This document shows positions 1-8,460 of a stretch of 64,000 nt of DNA, in pieces. Positions within the stretch are counted from its first letter, which is position 1, and each line of letters begins with the position of its first letter. The DNA is taken from positions 248,001 through 312,000 of the forward strand of contig NZ_JAJTNP010000001.1 in NCBI RefSeq assembly GCF_021311115.1, given 5' to 3'. Under the pieces are notes generated by a model, which searched no databases, was not told the DNA's origin, and saw only the letters and a list, made by a program, of their open reading frames with translations. Source of the stretch: Chryseobacterium gwangjuense (GTDB lineage Bacteria; Bacteroidota; Bacteroidia; Flavobacteriales; Weeksellaceae). The translations under genes and the position numbers were made by a program.

Positions 1-485
<485 letters not shown>

Positions 486-575
486 TCAGGTAGAAGGTAA
501 TAGATCTTAGGAATTAGGTTTATTACTTATTACTAATCATTTAAAATGTGTAATTACTCAAATTTTATATATATA

Positions 576-1130
576 ATGGAAGAATTAGATCTTATATTAG
601 AATCTGTAAAACAGGACATGGATGCAGCAGTAAAGCATTTGGATCATGCATTTCAAAGAATTAGAGCAGGACGTGCTTCTACAGCTATGGTTCAGGATGT
701 AATGGTAGAATATTACGGAGCATTGACTCCTATCAACCAGGTTGCTAACGTTTCTGTACCGGATGCCATGACGATTTCTATTCAACCTTGGGATGCAAAA
801 GCAATTAATGATATTGAAAAAGCAATTATCAATTCAAATTTAGGTTTTGCACCCTCTAACAACGGTATCAATATTATTCTGAATGTACCACCATTAACGG
901 AGGAAAGAAGAAAGGACTTGGCAAAACAGGCTAAAGTAGAAACTGAAAATACTAAAATTGTAATAAGAAATGCAAGACAGGACGGTTTAAAAGAACTGAA
1001 AAAGTTGGATGGTGTTTCTGAAGACGTTGTTAAAGGAATTGAAGCAGATATTCAGGTACTTACCGACAAATATGTGAAACTTTGTGATGAGCATCTGAAA
1101 ACTAAAGAAGCAGATATTTTGAAAGTATAA
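576..1130 (+). CDS. frr: Ribosome recycling factor
   Basis: Splits post-termination ribosomes together with EF-G, in the cytosol. From ATG 576 the protein is 184 residues, the normal family length. An in-frame ATG at 546 would add ten non-conserved residues (MCNYSNFIYI), so 576 is preferred. The N-terminal helix carries the conserved IRAGRAS motif, and the C-terminal half is the charged helical bundle (EERRKDLAKQAK, RNARQDGLKELKK). It follows pyrH after 90 bases of AT-rich spacer holding an imperfect inverted repeat (see findings), and ends in a strong hairpin terminator. Confidence 0.95.
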   Translation: MEELDLILESVKQDMDAAVKHLDHAFQRIRAGRASTAMVQDVMVEYYGALTPINQVANVSVPDAMTISIQPWDAKAINDIEKAIINSNLGFAPSNNGINIILNVPPLTEERRKDLAKQAKVETENTKIVIRNARQDGLKELKKLDGVSEDVVKGIEADIQVLTDKYVKLCDEHLKTKEADILKV

Positions 1131-1150
1131 TTTTCAAAAAAAACATATAA

Positions 1151-1180
1151 AAAAGGTCTTCAATTGAAGACCTTTTTTAT
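1151..1180. terminator. Bidirectional terminator between frr and the DUF695-like gene
   Basis: A perfect 22-base palindrome at 1153-1174 (AAGGTCTTCAA and its complement) is flanked by A and T runs. It can end frr on the plus strand and the convergent gene on the minus strand. Confidence 0.85.
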
Positions 1181-1181
1181 T

Positions 1182-2276
1182 TTATTCATGCTTGAACCTG
1201 TCAAAGGTCTGCCAATATTTATCTTTATAAATATGATAGTCTATTTTTAATTTGTCTGAATACTTGGAAATTGTTTCGTGTGTAATTCTAGATGAGTCTC
1301 TAAACTCTCTGCAGGCAAAGAAAATTTCTCTAAGATTATCTGCCGTTTCTCTGCCTATATTCAAGTAACCTTCTGTATCAATAAGAACTTTATTCAGTTC
1401 TTCTTCAAAGGCATTCATCAAAGACGAATCTTCGGAATTAGGTAGTCCGTGATTATCTTTTCCATCGTAGTGAATTTCAATTTTTAAAACCCAGGGATGC
1501 GAAGCCTTATGATCCCATTCCAAAACGGTAGTATTTGCGATCGCAAAATAAGGTTTTCCATTGCTGAGAGCAGCTTCAAAACTTCCCCAATTATCTTTTT
1601 GGGCAGAATATCTTTTGTTTTGATATTTTTGTTCAAACTCACTTTCTCTCCATGAGAGATAATCTTTCAATTTTACAATAGGAATAAGTTCTACTTGCTC
1701 CTGGCTGTTCCCTTTTATCTGTAAATGATCAATGATTGTTGCGGAAGATAGCTCGCCAAGAAGATTATTTATATAGAGGTACACTCCGTTTATGATCAGG
1801 TCTTTTTCGGTCTCAATAAAATGATCATATACAATGGTAAGGTCTATTTCATCAGGATAATTGTCTTCATGAGTCGCAAAAAAAGATAAATTGTCTGCGG
1901 AAAAAGTATGATTTTCCATTTTAATCTGAAACTTAGAAATATTTACTTCCGGTTTGAGTGCTGTGAATTTCCAATTATCAATATCTGGCGCGGATTTTAT
2001 AAGGTCTTCTACAAAAACAATATTTTTAATATTTGTATCTGCGGTCAGAATAAGCTCTGCCGTGCGATGGTCATACATTCCTGTAAGAAAATAAATTCCG
2101 TCTTTAATTTGATTTAATTTTGACATCATCTTATCAAAAAAGACTTCCTCTATTTTTTCGCCATTATGTATTGCTTTCCAAATTTTTTTTTGATTGGCAG
2201 AGAACCAATTCCAAAAATCTGTATTCGTAGCAATATTTTCGTATTTAGAAGGGAACATTCTACGGAAAAAATTCAT
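1182..2276 (-). CDS. DUF695-like protein of unknown function
   Basis: A 364-residue cytosolic protein without signal peptide or membrane segment. The C-terminal part, about residues 210-360, has the DUF695 pattern: a W..FEA..NGKP start, a P-W-L-K strand, a DNHGLPNSEDSS segment with acidic residues, an IGRETADNLREIFF segment and a final W..F. The N-terminal 200 residues are unrecognised. A perfect -7 box, TACTTTTG, reads on the minus strand at 2308-2315, about 30 bases before the start. It is convergent with frr. The function is unknown and the DUF assignment is by eye. Confidence 0.6.
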   Translation of the reverse strand: MNFFRRMFPSKYENIATNTDFWNWFSANQKKIWKAIHNGEKIEEVFFDKMMSKLNQIKDGIYFLTGMYDHRTAELILTADTNIKNIVFVEDLIKSAPDIDNWKFTALKPEVNISKFQIKMENHTFSADNLSFFATHEDNYPDEIDLTIVYDHFIETEKDLIINGVYLYINNLLGELSSATIIDHLQIKGNSQEQVELIPIVKLKDYLSWRESEFEQKYQNKRYSAQKDNWGSFEAALSNGKPYFAIANTTVLEWDHKASHPWVLKIEIHYDGKDNHGLPNSEDSSLMNAFEEELNKVLIDTEGYLNIGRETADNLREIFFACREFRDSSRITHETISKYSDKLKIDYHIYKDKYWQTFDRFKHE

Positions 2277-2418
2277 CGATGTATTTGTGTATCTATTTGT
2301 ATTTCTACAAAAGTAGGGAAGAAGTTTCTAAAAAGACCTCAATTTAAATTAAATTTTTAAGTGTTTTTATTAATTTTTCAATTAACCTGTTAAAATATTT
2401 TCAAATAGTGAATTTTAT

Positions 2419-3168
2419 TTACCAGTTATTAAGTCCGTCTTCAAGAGCTTTTTTGTAATTTTCTTCATCAAAACTATACAAATCCGGTGCTTTATAAGCT
2501 CCTCCACGACGCTGTTCATCCAATTTTCTCAGAATACTTAAGTTTTTAATTTTTCTGTAAAAATTTCCGCGATTCAGTTCTTTTCCTAAAATGGCTTCAT
2601 ATAATTTTTGCAACTCAGGTAGGGTAAATTTTTCAGGGAGAAGGTTAAATCCAATAGGTTTTATAGAAATTTTTTCTCTTAAGGTAAGCAAAGCTTTTTC
2701 GATGATTTCCCGGTGATCCATTGCCAATTCAATTTCAGGAAGTTCACTTAAATAAATCCATTCACAGGTTTCACTCATTTCATCAGCAACAGGATGAAGC
2801 GTTGTAGCATTGTAAAGTGCATAGAAACCAATTGTTATGAACCTTTGCTTCTGGAATAATGTTTCATCAAAATCTTCAAAGTAAAACTCACTTCTGTTCT
2901 TTTTCCCAAAAACTCCGAATTCTTCAAGGTATGAAACGGCAACACCCGCTCTTTCTTTCAAAAGTCTTACAATACCTTCATCTAGATCTTCATCTTTTCG
3001 AATATAACCTCCGGGAAGCATCCATTGCTTTCTGTAATTCATTTTCAGAAGCAGAACTTTCAGTTCATTATTATCGAAACCGAAAATTACGGGATCTGCA
3101 GATAAATGGGGCAGAAAAATTTCTTTTGCTTCTGAAGATTTATCTAAAAATTGTTGTTTAGAATCCAT
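2419..3168 (-). CDS. NrtR-family Nudix-type transcriptional regulator
   Basis: A 249-residue protein with an N-terminal Nudix domain (about 20-160) and a C-terminal winged-helix domain (about 165-240, with FTLPELQKLYEAILGKELN and NFYRKIKNL). This is the NrtR/AraR architecture that binds an ADP-ribose or sugar-type ligand and represses transcription. The Nudix box begins normally (GGYIRKDE) but reads RLLKERAGV where hydrolases have REUxEExGU. Two metal-binding glutamates are therefore replaced by Leu and Arg, suggesting ligand binding without hydrolysis. It is divergent from a sugar transporter, with a 15-base palindrome between them. A -7 box TACATTTG lies on the minus strand at 3195-3202. 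Sugar control is inference. Confidence 0.8.
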   Translation of the reverse strand: MDSKQQFLDKSSEAKEIFLPHLSADPVIFGFDNNELKVLLLKMNYRKQWMLPGGYIRKDEDLDEGIVRLLKERAGVAVSYLEEFGVFGKKNRSEFYFEDFDETLFQKQRFITIGFYALYNATTLHPVADEMSETCEWIYLSELPEIELAMDHREIIEKALLTLREKISIKPIGFNLLPEKFTLPELQKLYEAILGKELNRGNFYRKIKNLSILRKLDEQRRGGAYKAPDLYSFDEENYKKALEDGLNNW

Positions 3169-3261
3169 ACTTATACTGATAAAATCTGAGACTACAAATG
3201 TAAGGTTTAATTTCAGAGATCATTCTAATTTTACTTCCTGCTTTAGTGAAATTTATCTATT

Positions 3262-3276
3262 TTATGAATTTCATAA
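3262..3276. promoter_or_regulatory. Candidate operator, 15-base palindrome
   Basis: TTATGAA-T-TTCATAA is a perfect palindrome with 7-base arms in the 190-base divergent region between the Nudix regulator and the sugar transporter. It lies about 60 bases from each probable promoter (-7 box at 3195-3202 on the minus strand; a weaker TATCTTTA at 3331-3338 on the plus strand). Position and symmetry fit a dimeric repressor site. AT-rich palindromes can arise by chance, so confidence is moderate. Confidence 0.45.
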
Positions 3277-3358
3277 GTTTTTAAGTAAAAAATCGGGATT
3301 TAAAAATCATACGATCAATTAAAAAGGAATTATCTTTAACCTCTTTTATTTTAAATGA

Positions 3359-4786
3359 ATGATTATGACGAATGAAGTAAACACTAAAAGCAGGAATTAT
3401 ACGATTCCTCTTATTACCATTACACTTTTATTTTTTATGTGGGGATTCATTACTTGTATGAATGATATCCTTATTCCTTATCTGAAACAGCTTTTTAAAC
3501 TGACTTTCTTCGAATCGATGCTCGTACAGTTTTGTTTCTTTGGAGCGTATTTTATAGGCTCGCTGATTTATTTCCTGATTTCTACCTCAAGCGGAGACCC
3601 TATCAACAAAGTAGGGTATAAGAAAGGAATCCTGTTCGGGATTTTTCTGGCGGCTTTAGGATGTATTTTATTTTATCCGGCTGCTACTTTTTCTTCTTAC
3701 GGATTATTTCTTGGAGCTTTGTTTGTTTTAGGATTAGGATTTACGGTGTTGCAGATTACTGCTAATGCTTATGTTTCGCTTTTAGGTTCAGAAGAATCTG
3801 CATCCAGCCGACTGAATATGACACAGGCTTTTAACGCCTTCGGAACTACTATTGCTCCTGTTTTGGGAGGGCATTTAATTTTTGAATTTTTCTCTGCCGC
3901 AGACGGATCTTTCAGTGCAGTAGCGACAAGAATTCCTTATTTAATTTTTGCTGCAATTTTACTTTTGGTTGCCTTACTGATTTCAAGGGTAAAACTTCCT
4001 TCTTTCCAGACCGAAGAAGAAGAGATTGAAAAAGGATTTGGTGCTTTTCAATTCAATCACTTAAAATTTGGGGTGTTTGCCATGTTTTGTTATGTTGGTG
4101 GGGAAGTAGCGGTAGGAAGCTTTATCATCAGCTTTTTAGAACAACCTCAAGTGATGAATCTTACCGAAGTCGTAAGTAAAAATTACCTTTCTTTATATTG
4201 GGGAGGAGCCATGATTGGGAGATTTTTAGGAGCCATTTCTTTAAATCAGTCGATTAGCCAGACAAAAAAAGCAATGTATATGTTAGGAGCTGCAACGTTA
4301 GTTTTTCTAGTAATTTTTAGTATTGTTAATTTAACGTTTGCGCAAATCAGCTTCTTCTTGGTATTCATCGTTCTTAATTTTATAGCCTTCTTTATTGGAA
4401 AGGCAGCGCCGGCAAGAACATTATCTATTTTTGCAGCCATTAATGTAGTGCTGCTTATCTCTGCAATGCTAAATCACGGAGAATTGGCTATGTACAGTAT
4501 TTTAGGGATTGGAATTTTCAATTCTATTATGTTTTCGAATATCTATACACTGGCAATTTCAGGATTAGGGAAATATACAAGTCAAGGTTCTTCATTAGTC
4601 GTAATGGCAATATTGGGTGGAGCGATTGTTCCTATCTTCCAAGGATATCTTGCAGATAATTTTGGAGTACAACATTCTTTTATTATTCCGGTGTTCTGCT
4701 ATTTGGTCATTTTGATTTTTGGAGCGTATTGCACGAAGTATTTAAGCCATGTACAACATGATGGAGCTGCAAAATCCGGACATTAA
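3359..4786 (+). CDS. Sugar MFS transporter, FucP/GluP/NagP type
   Basis: A 475-residue inner-membrane proton-coupled sugar permease with about 12 hydrophobic helices. The first helix carries FFMWGFITCMNDILIPYLK, the signature of the fucose / glucose-galactose / N-acetylglucosamine branch of the major facilitator superfamily. A second ATG two codons in (3365) could also be the start. It is divergent from the NrtR-type regulator, and a hairpin terminator follows at once, so it is probably a single-gene unit under that regulator. The substrate cannot be decided from sequence alone. Confidence 0.85.
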   Translation: MIMTNEVNTKSRNYTIPLITITLLFFMWGFITCMNDILIPYLKQLFKLTFFESMLVQFCFFGAYFIGSLIYFLISTSSGDPINKVGYKKGILFGIFLAALGCILFYPAATFSSYGLFLGALFVLGLGFTVLQITANAYVSLLGSEESASSRLNMTQAFNAFGTTIAPVLGGHLIFEFFSAADGSFSAVATRIPYLIFAAILLLVALLISRVKLPSFQTEEEEIEKGFGAFQFNHLKFGVFAMFCYVGGEVAVGSFIISFLEQPQVMNLTEVVSKNYLSLYWGGAMIGRFLGAISLNQSISQTKKAMYMLGAATLVFLVIFSIVNLTFAQISFFLVFIVLNFIAFFIGKAAPARTLSIFAAINVVLLISAMLNHGELAMYSILGIGIFNSIMFSNIYTLAISGLGKYTSQGSSLVVMAILGGAIVPIFQGYLADNFGVQHSFIIPVFCYLVILIFGAYCTKYLSHVQHDGAAKSGH

Positions 4787-4807
4787 AACTTACTTTATTA
4801 AAATAAA

Positions 4808-4834
4808 AAACCTGCTTTTAAGCAGGTTTTTTTG
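4808..4834. terminator. Terminator after the sugar transporter
   Basis: AAACCTGCTT and AAGCAGGTTT form a 10-base-pair stem with a 2-base loop, flanked by an A run and a T run. It can serve the transporter and the convergent gene at 4854. Confidence 0.85.
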
Positions 4835-4853
4835 TTGAAAAGGATATTCAGAC

Positions 4854-6092
4854 TTATTTCTTAATAATTTTCTCAGTACTTATATTTCCTTTAGCATCTA
4901 TAATTTTCAAAATATAAACACCTGAAGGAACATGTTTAATATCAATTCTATTATTCTGATTAGTAGATCTTGATACACTCTTACCACTCAGCTCATATAC
5001 CACTGCTTCTTTTATTTCAATATCACTTTTAATATTGATGAAATCCGATGTCGGATTAGGATATATTGTTAATTTTGGTTTAGATACGGCTTCAGAAACT
5101 GCCAGTGTAGCATCTTTTATAATGACAACTTTGTTACCTGTAGATGAAAATGCATAGCAACCGTTGCCACACGTAATAAGACTTTTTACCGTTCCGAAAG
5201 CCTGAGAAATAGGTAAACTATCGGTAAGAAGGAAAGTATTAGGATTAAACCTTTTAAAAGTAATATTTCCTGAAGAATCATAGCTTGCATAGGCAACTTT
5301 GTTATAATAAGTATCAAAAGCAGCCGGACCATACACATTACTGAACTGCCCAATTACAAAAGGGGCGGCCGTTGCATCAACAACCTTCCCGTCAATAGAA
5401 TACATTCTATTGTCATGATAAATAAAATCCAGATAAAAATTGTTTAAAACACTTTGAGTAACTCCAAGATTGGTCACACCAGAACTATTTATGGATAATC
5501 TTCTGATTCCGAACTCGGTTGATTCATTATTATATCCGATGAGTGCGTTTGGTCCTGTAAATTCAATTTTATTACTTCCTGTATGATCCGGAGTTGTGAT
5601 AGCTCTCATCACTCCATTGTCATATATTCCTACACCTTCATGTCTGGGTGAAAATCCTACATTTCTTCTTGATACGGCTATTGTTCCTGGCTGACCGGGC
5701 ATTACTTCTATGTCTTCAACATAAAATGGTCCGTTACTAGGATCTGCTCCCAAAGTAAATTGAAGACCTGCCGTTTGTGTTCCTACATCGAAACGACGGA
5801 CAATTGATGCACCGCTAAAGCCCGAATAGATGTACTGTCCATTATCGGAAATCGCTAAAAATGTAGGTTCACTTCCCATAAAAACAGTATTCTCGAGAGT
5901 AATTGTATTGGGATTAATAATTCCTATACTGTTTCCATTTGCTCCGTTTGCACTGGGAATTGAGGCATAAATCTTATTAGTATTTGAATCATAAACCAAA
6001 TCATTTGCTGTTATATCAAGCGTAAAAACCTGAAGTTGGGCAAATGCAGCCACACTGATTCCAAAAAATAAAGCGGATAGATTTTTTTTCAT
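4854..6092 (-). CDS. Secreted beta-propeller protein with T9SS sorting domain
   Basis: A 412-residue secreted protein. A signal peptide (MKKNLSALFFGISVAAFAQ) is followed by a repetitive region (20-330) resembling YncE-type beta-propeller blades, with phrases such as DITANDLVYDSNTNKIYAS and LAISDNGQYIYSGF. From about residue 338 a type IX secretion type A sorting domain begins (LTIYPNPTSDFINIKSD, then SGKSVS, VPSGVYILKI and a lysine-rich end). The mature protein is predicted to cross the outer membrane by T9SS and lose the tail. No catalytic motif is evident, so the function is unknown. It is monocistronic and convergent with the transporter. Confidence 0.8.
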   Translation of the reverse strand: MKKNLSALFFGISVAAFAQLQVFTLDITANDLVYDSNTNKIYASIPSANGANGNSIGIINPNTITLENTVFMGSEPTFLAISDNGQYIYSGFSGASIVRRFDVGTQTAGLQFTLGADPSNGPFYVEDIEVMPGQPGTIAVSRRNVGFSPRHEGVGIYDNGVMRAITTPDHTGSNKIEFTGPNALIGYNNESTEFGIRRLSINSSGVTNLGVTQSVLNNFYLDFIYHDNRMYSIDGKVVDATAAPFVIGQFSNVYGPAAFDTYYNKVAYASYDSSGNITFKRFNPNTFLLTDSLPISQAFGTVKSLITCGNGCYAFSSTGNKVVIIKDATLAVSEAVSKPKLTIYPNPTSDFINIKSDIEIKEAVVYELSGKSVSRSTNQNNRIDIKHVPSGVYILKIIDAKGNISTEKIIKK

Positions 6093-6200
6093 ACAAAATG
6101 ATGTTTTTCCTTTAAAAAATATTTTCCAAAGATAATATTTTTTTCAAATCACACCTATGGGAATATTTATAATTTATAGAGATTTAAAAATGGAGAATAA

Positions 6201-6224
6201 AAAAATCCGGATAACCCAGATTTT
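6201..6224 (-). terminator. Terminator after the LptF/LptG permease
   Basis: On the minus strand AAATCTGGG and CCGGATTT form a short hairpin with one G-T pair, followed by a T run. It lies just beyond the stop of the permease. Confidence 0.65.
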
Positions 6225-6227
6225 AAA

Positions 6228-7682
6228 TTATTGATATCTTTTATGCTCTTTACTTTTTGAAAATCTTTTTGTAATAGGTTTCAGAAGAGATTTGTATTTT
6301 TCAGCATCAAAAAGCTGTGAGTCTGTAAGTGCCTTATAAGTCATCCAAATTCCAAAAGGGAATAATACCAGATTCGGGATCCAAGAGGCCAAGTAAGGGT
6401 TCATTTTCCCCGCCCAAGCTAAGTTTTCCATTCCTACGTTAATGATGTAGAAAATGATGAAAATAACAATAGCAATAATCACAGGAAGTCCCATTCCTCC
6501 TTTTCTGATAATGGAACCTAGACTCGCTCCAATTAAAAAGAAAATAATACAGGTGAAAGAGTAGGTTACAATTCTCTGCTGATACATGACTACTTTTCCA
6601 AAGTATTTTACACTCGGATTGATTTCATTGTTTTTTGTTTCCAGAGTGGCTTTTAAATTATTCAGTCTGTCGTTTGCATTAGAAATCATTTCCAGCTTTT
6701 TATCGCCTTTTACGGTATCTAGTTTTATTTGTTGTTTTGCTGCAATTTTCGACTTGGTTTTGTCCATATAAGTAACTACAGAATTTACCTGATTCAGGAC
6801 ATCTGAATTTACTGTATTAAAAAACGATGCGTTATCTTTTTTACTTTTTTCAATGGTTTTATTCAGTTCGCGATAGGTCTGGAAACGGTAATCGTCTGTG
6901 ATTTGCTCTTCTTCAATCGCTTTATTGATTAATTCACTCACATCGAAATGTGAAACCAATGTATCAAATTTAATCACCTGATCCGGCTGTTTCAACCTTA
7001 CATTTTCACCTTTCCCAGCAAAATTATCTTCAACTACATAACCATCATAAAGCTCAAGCTTTAAAAAGTTTTTATTGGCAGGCGTTACAAATTTCCCTTT
7101 TTTAGCAACAATAGTCTGTTGATTTTCGAAGGTACTTGCTTTTTTATGAACAAAAACACCTTCTATATCTTTTCCTTCTTCACCATAAATTTTGTCAAAC
7201 TTTACCATATATCCCGGAAGCTGATCGATAAACTGACCCGGTGTAAAGTTCAGAGCAGGTTTAGTCTGAGCAATATTGAAAAGCATATTTTTTGCCTTTC
7301 TCTGAAAATCAGGAATAATATTGTTGGAAAAGAAGTAAAGCATAATGGCAAGAACAGCTGCTACCCCTAAAAGAGGTGTCATTACTCTTGTTAAGGAAAT
7401 TCCTGCCGCTTTCATTGCTGCAAGTTCATACCGTTCTCCAAATTCTCCGAATGACATGATACTTGCCAAAAGTATGGTAAGCGGTAATACCATACTGATA
7501 ACGCTTACTCCAAGATAAAAAAGAAGTTTAACAATTTGAAAAGTGGTAAGCCCTTTTCCCATAAACTGCCCCAATTGTACCCAGATAATATTCACAATGA
7601 AGATGAAAAACAATACACTGAAAATAAAGAAAAAGGGACCAAAAAAGGTTTTTATGATATAGCGGTCTAATATTTTAAACAT
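6228..7682 (-). CDS. LptF/LptG family permease
   Basis: An inner-membrane subunit of the LptB2FG exporter that moves lipopolysaccharide toward the outer membrane. The 484-residue protein has the family layout: three N-terminal helices (about 10-120), a large periplasmic domain (about 125-370) and three C-terminal helices (about 375-460). Typical segments are LDRYIIKTFFGPF at the start and FGERYELAAMKAAGISL in the cytosolic coupling loop. At 484 residues it is longer than proteobacterial LptF/G, with a charged insert around 255-345. It is downstream of lolA, but a strong terminator separates them. Whether it is LptF or LptG cannot be told. Confidence 0.85.
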   Translation of the reverse strand: MFKILDRYIIKTFFGPFFFIFSVLFFIFIVNIIWVQLGQFMGKGLTTFQIVKLLFYLGVSVISMVLPLTILLASIMSFGEFGERYELAAMKAAGISLTRVMTPLLGVAAVLAIMLYFFSNNIIPDFQRKAKNMLFNIAQTKPALNFTPGQFIDQLPGYMVKFDKIYGEEGKDIEGVFVHKKASTFENQQTIVAKKGKFVTPANKNFLKLELYDGYVVEDNFAGKGENVRLKQPDQVIKFDTLVSHFDVSELINKAIEEEQITDDYRFQTYRELNKTIEKSKKDNASFFNTVNSDVLNQVNSVVTYMDKTKSKIAAKQQIKLDTVKGDKKLEMISNANDRLNNLKATLETKNNEINPSVKYFGKVVMYQQRIVTYSFTCIIFFLIGASLGSIIRKGGMGLPVIIAIVIFIIFYIINVGMENLAWAGKMNPYLASWIPNLVLFPFGIWMTYKALTDSQLFDAEKYKSLLKPITKRFSKSKEHKRYQ

Positions 7683-7700
7683 TTGCCAAAATTAAAAAAA

Positions 7701-7729
7701 AAAGCCACAAAGTTGTTCTTTGTGACTTT
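7701..7729 (-). terminator. Terminator between lolA and the Lpt permease
   Basis: AAAGCCACAAAG and CTTTGTGACTTT form a near-perfect 12-base stem with a 5-base loop, followed on the minus strand by a long T run (A run at 7694-7703 on the plus strand). It should stop transcription from lolA before the permease. Confidence 0.8.
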
Positions 7730-7749
7730 ATATATTTTACAGATTTCTA

Positions 7750-8397
7750 TTACAATTCTGTGATGATATAATTTTTGAACTTATTTTTATCAAAAACAAA
7801 CATATTGGGATCCAGATTTTGATTTTCTTTATATTCTTTAATCGCAATAATGGCAACATCTTTATTGTTTCCGTGCTGTTCCAATTTTAACATTTGTTTT
7901 TTTGCAGAATTTACGAAAATATATACGGCTTCAAGACCATTGTTTTTTACAGGAGTTAGTTTTATAAAATCAGCACTTACTCCGTCTACCGTTTTCTTAC
8001 CGTTGTAGGTTACGTTATAATCTTTTCTGTAAGTCGTCAGATAATTAATAGGGGAGAACATCGCGCTGCTTCCGTTCGGCTTTGCAATGGTAACTTCCAT
8101 ATCTTCCGTGTTAATGTTGTAAATTTTGTTTCCGTCAAAAATCTGTTCTGTTTCCATGATTTTCAACTTGTATTTATCTCCTGCTACATAATAGATTCCC
8201 GGTTCTGTTTTAGAAATCTGCCCGTTAATACCGCTTCCAAAAGAAAATTTGAAATAAGAGTTTTTCTTAGAATTATAATTTGCAGTCACATCGTCAAGTA
8301 TTTTTTTAGCCTTTGCATCAATTTTCTGTGCACTTGCTAATCCTACTGTTCCTACCACCAAACCACTCAGTATAATTTTTGAAATAATATTTTTCAT
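7750..8397 (-). CDS. lolA: LolA-like outer-membrane lipoprotein carrier
   Basis: A 215-residue periplasmic protein with a signal peptide (LVVGTVGLASA then QK). It matches the LolA fold: an open beta-barrel that carries lipoproteins across the periplasm. Seen are the N-terminal KKILDDVTANYNSKKNSYFKF segment, a central YKLKIMETEQIFDGNKIYNI strand pair and a C-terminal LDPNMFVFDKNKFKN, a usual LolA ending. It lies 63 bases downstream of ftsK on the same strand, a common Bacteroidota order. No LolB gene is in the window; the phylum generally lacks one. Confidence 0.85.
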   Translation of the reverse strand: MKNIISKIILSGLVVGTVGLASAQKIDAKAKKILDDVTANYNSKKNSYFKFSFGSGINGQISKTEPGIYYVAGDKYKLKIMETEQIFDGNKIYNINTEDMEVTIAKPNGSSAMFSPINYLTTYRKDYNVTYNGKKTVDGVSADFIKLTPVKNNGLEAVYIFVNSAKKQMLKLEQHGNNKDVAIIAIKEYKENQNLDPNMFVFDKNKFKNYIITEL

Positions 8398-8460
8398 TTT
8401 TTTAATTTAATAATATATAGATATTTTAGATTGATAAAGGTTAAACAATCATTTTTTCCT

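Noticed and set aside
1908..2360. Plus-strand frames opposite the DUF695-like gene
   Set aside because: Antisense to a longer frame with domain-like sequence; cysteine and isoleucine runs are typical of shadow frames.
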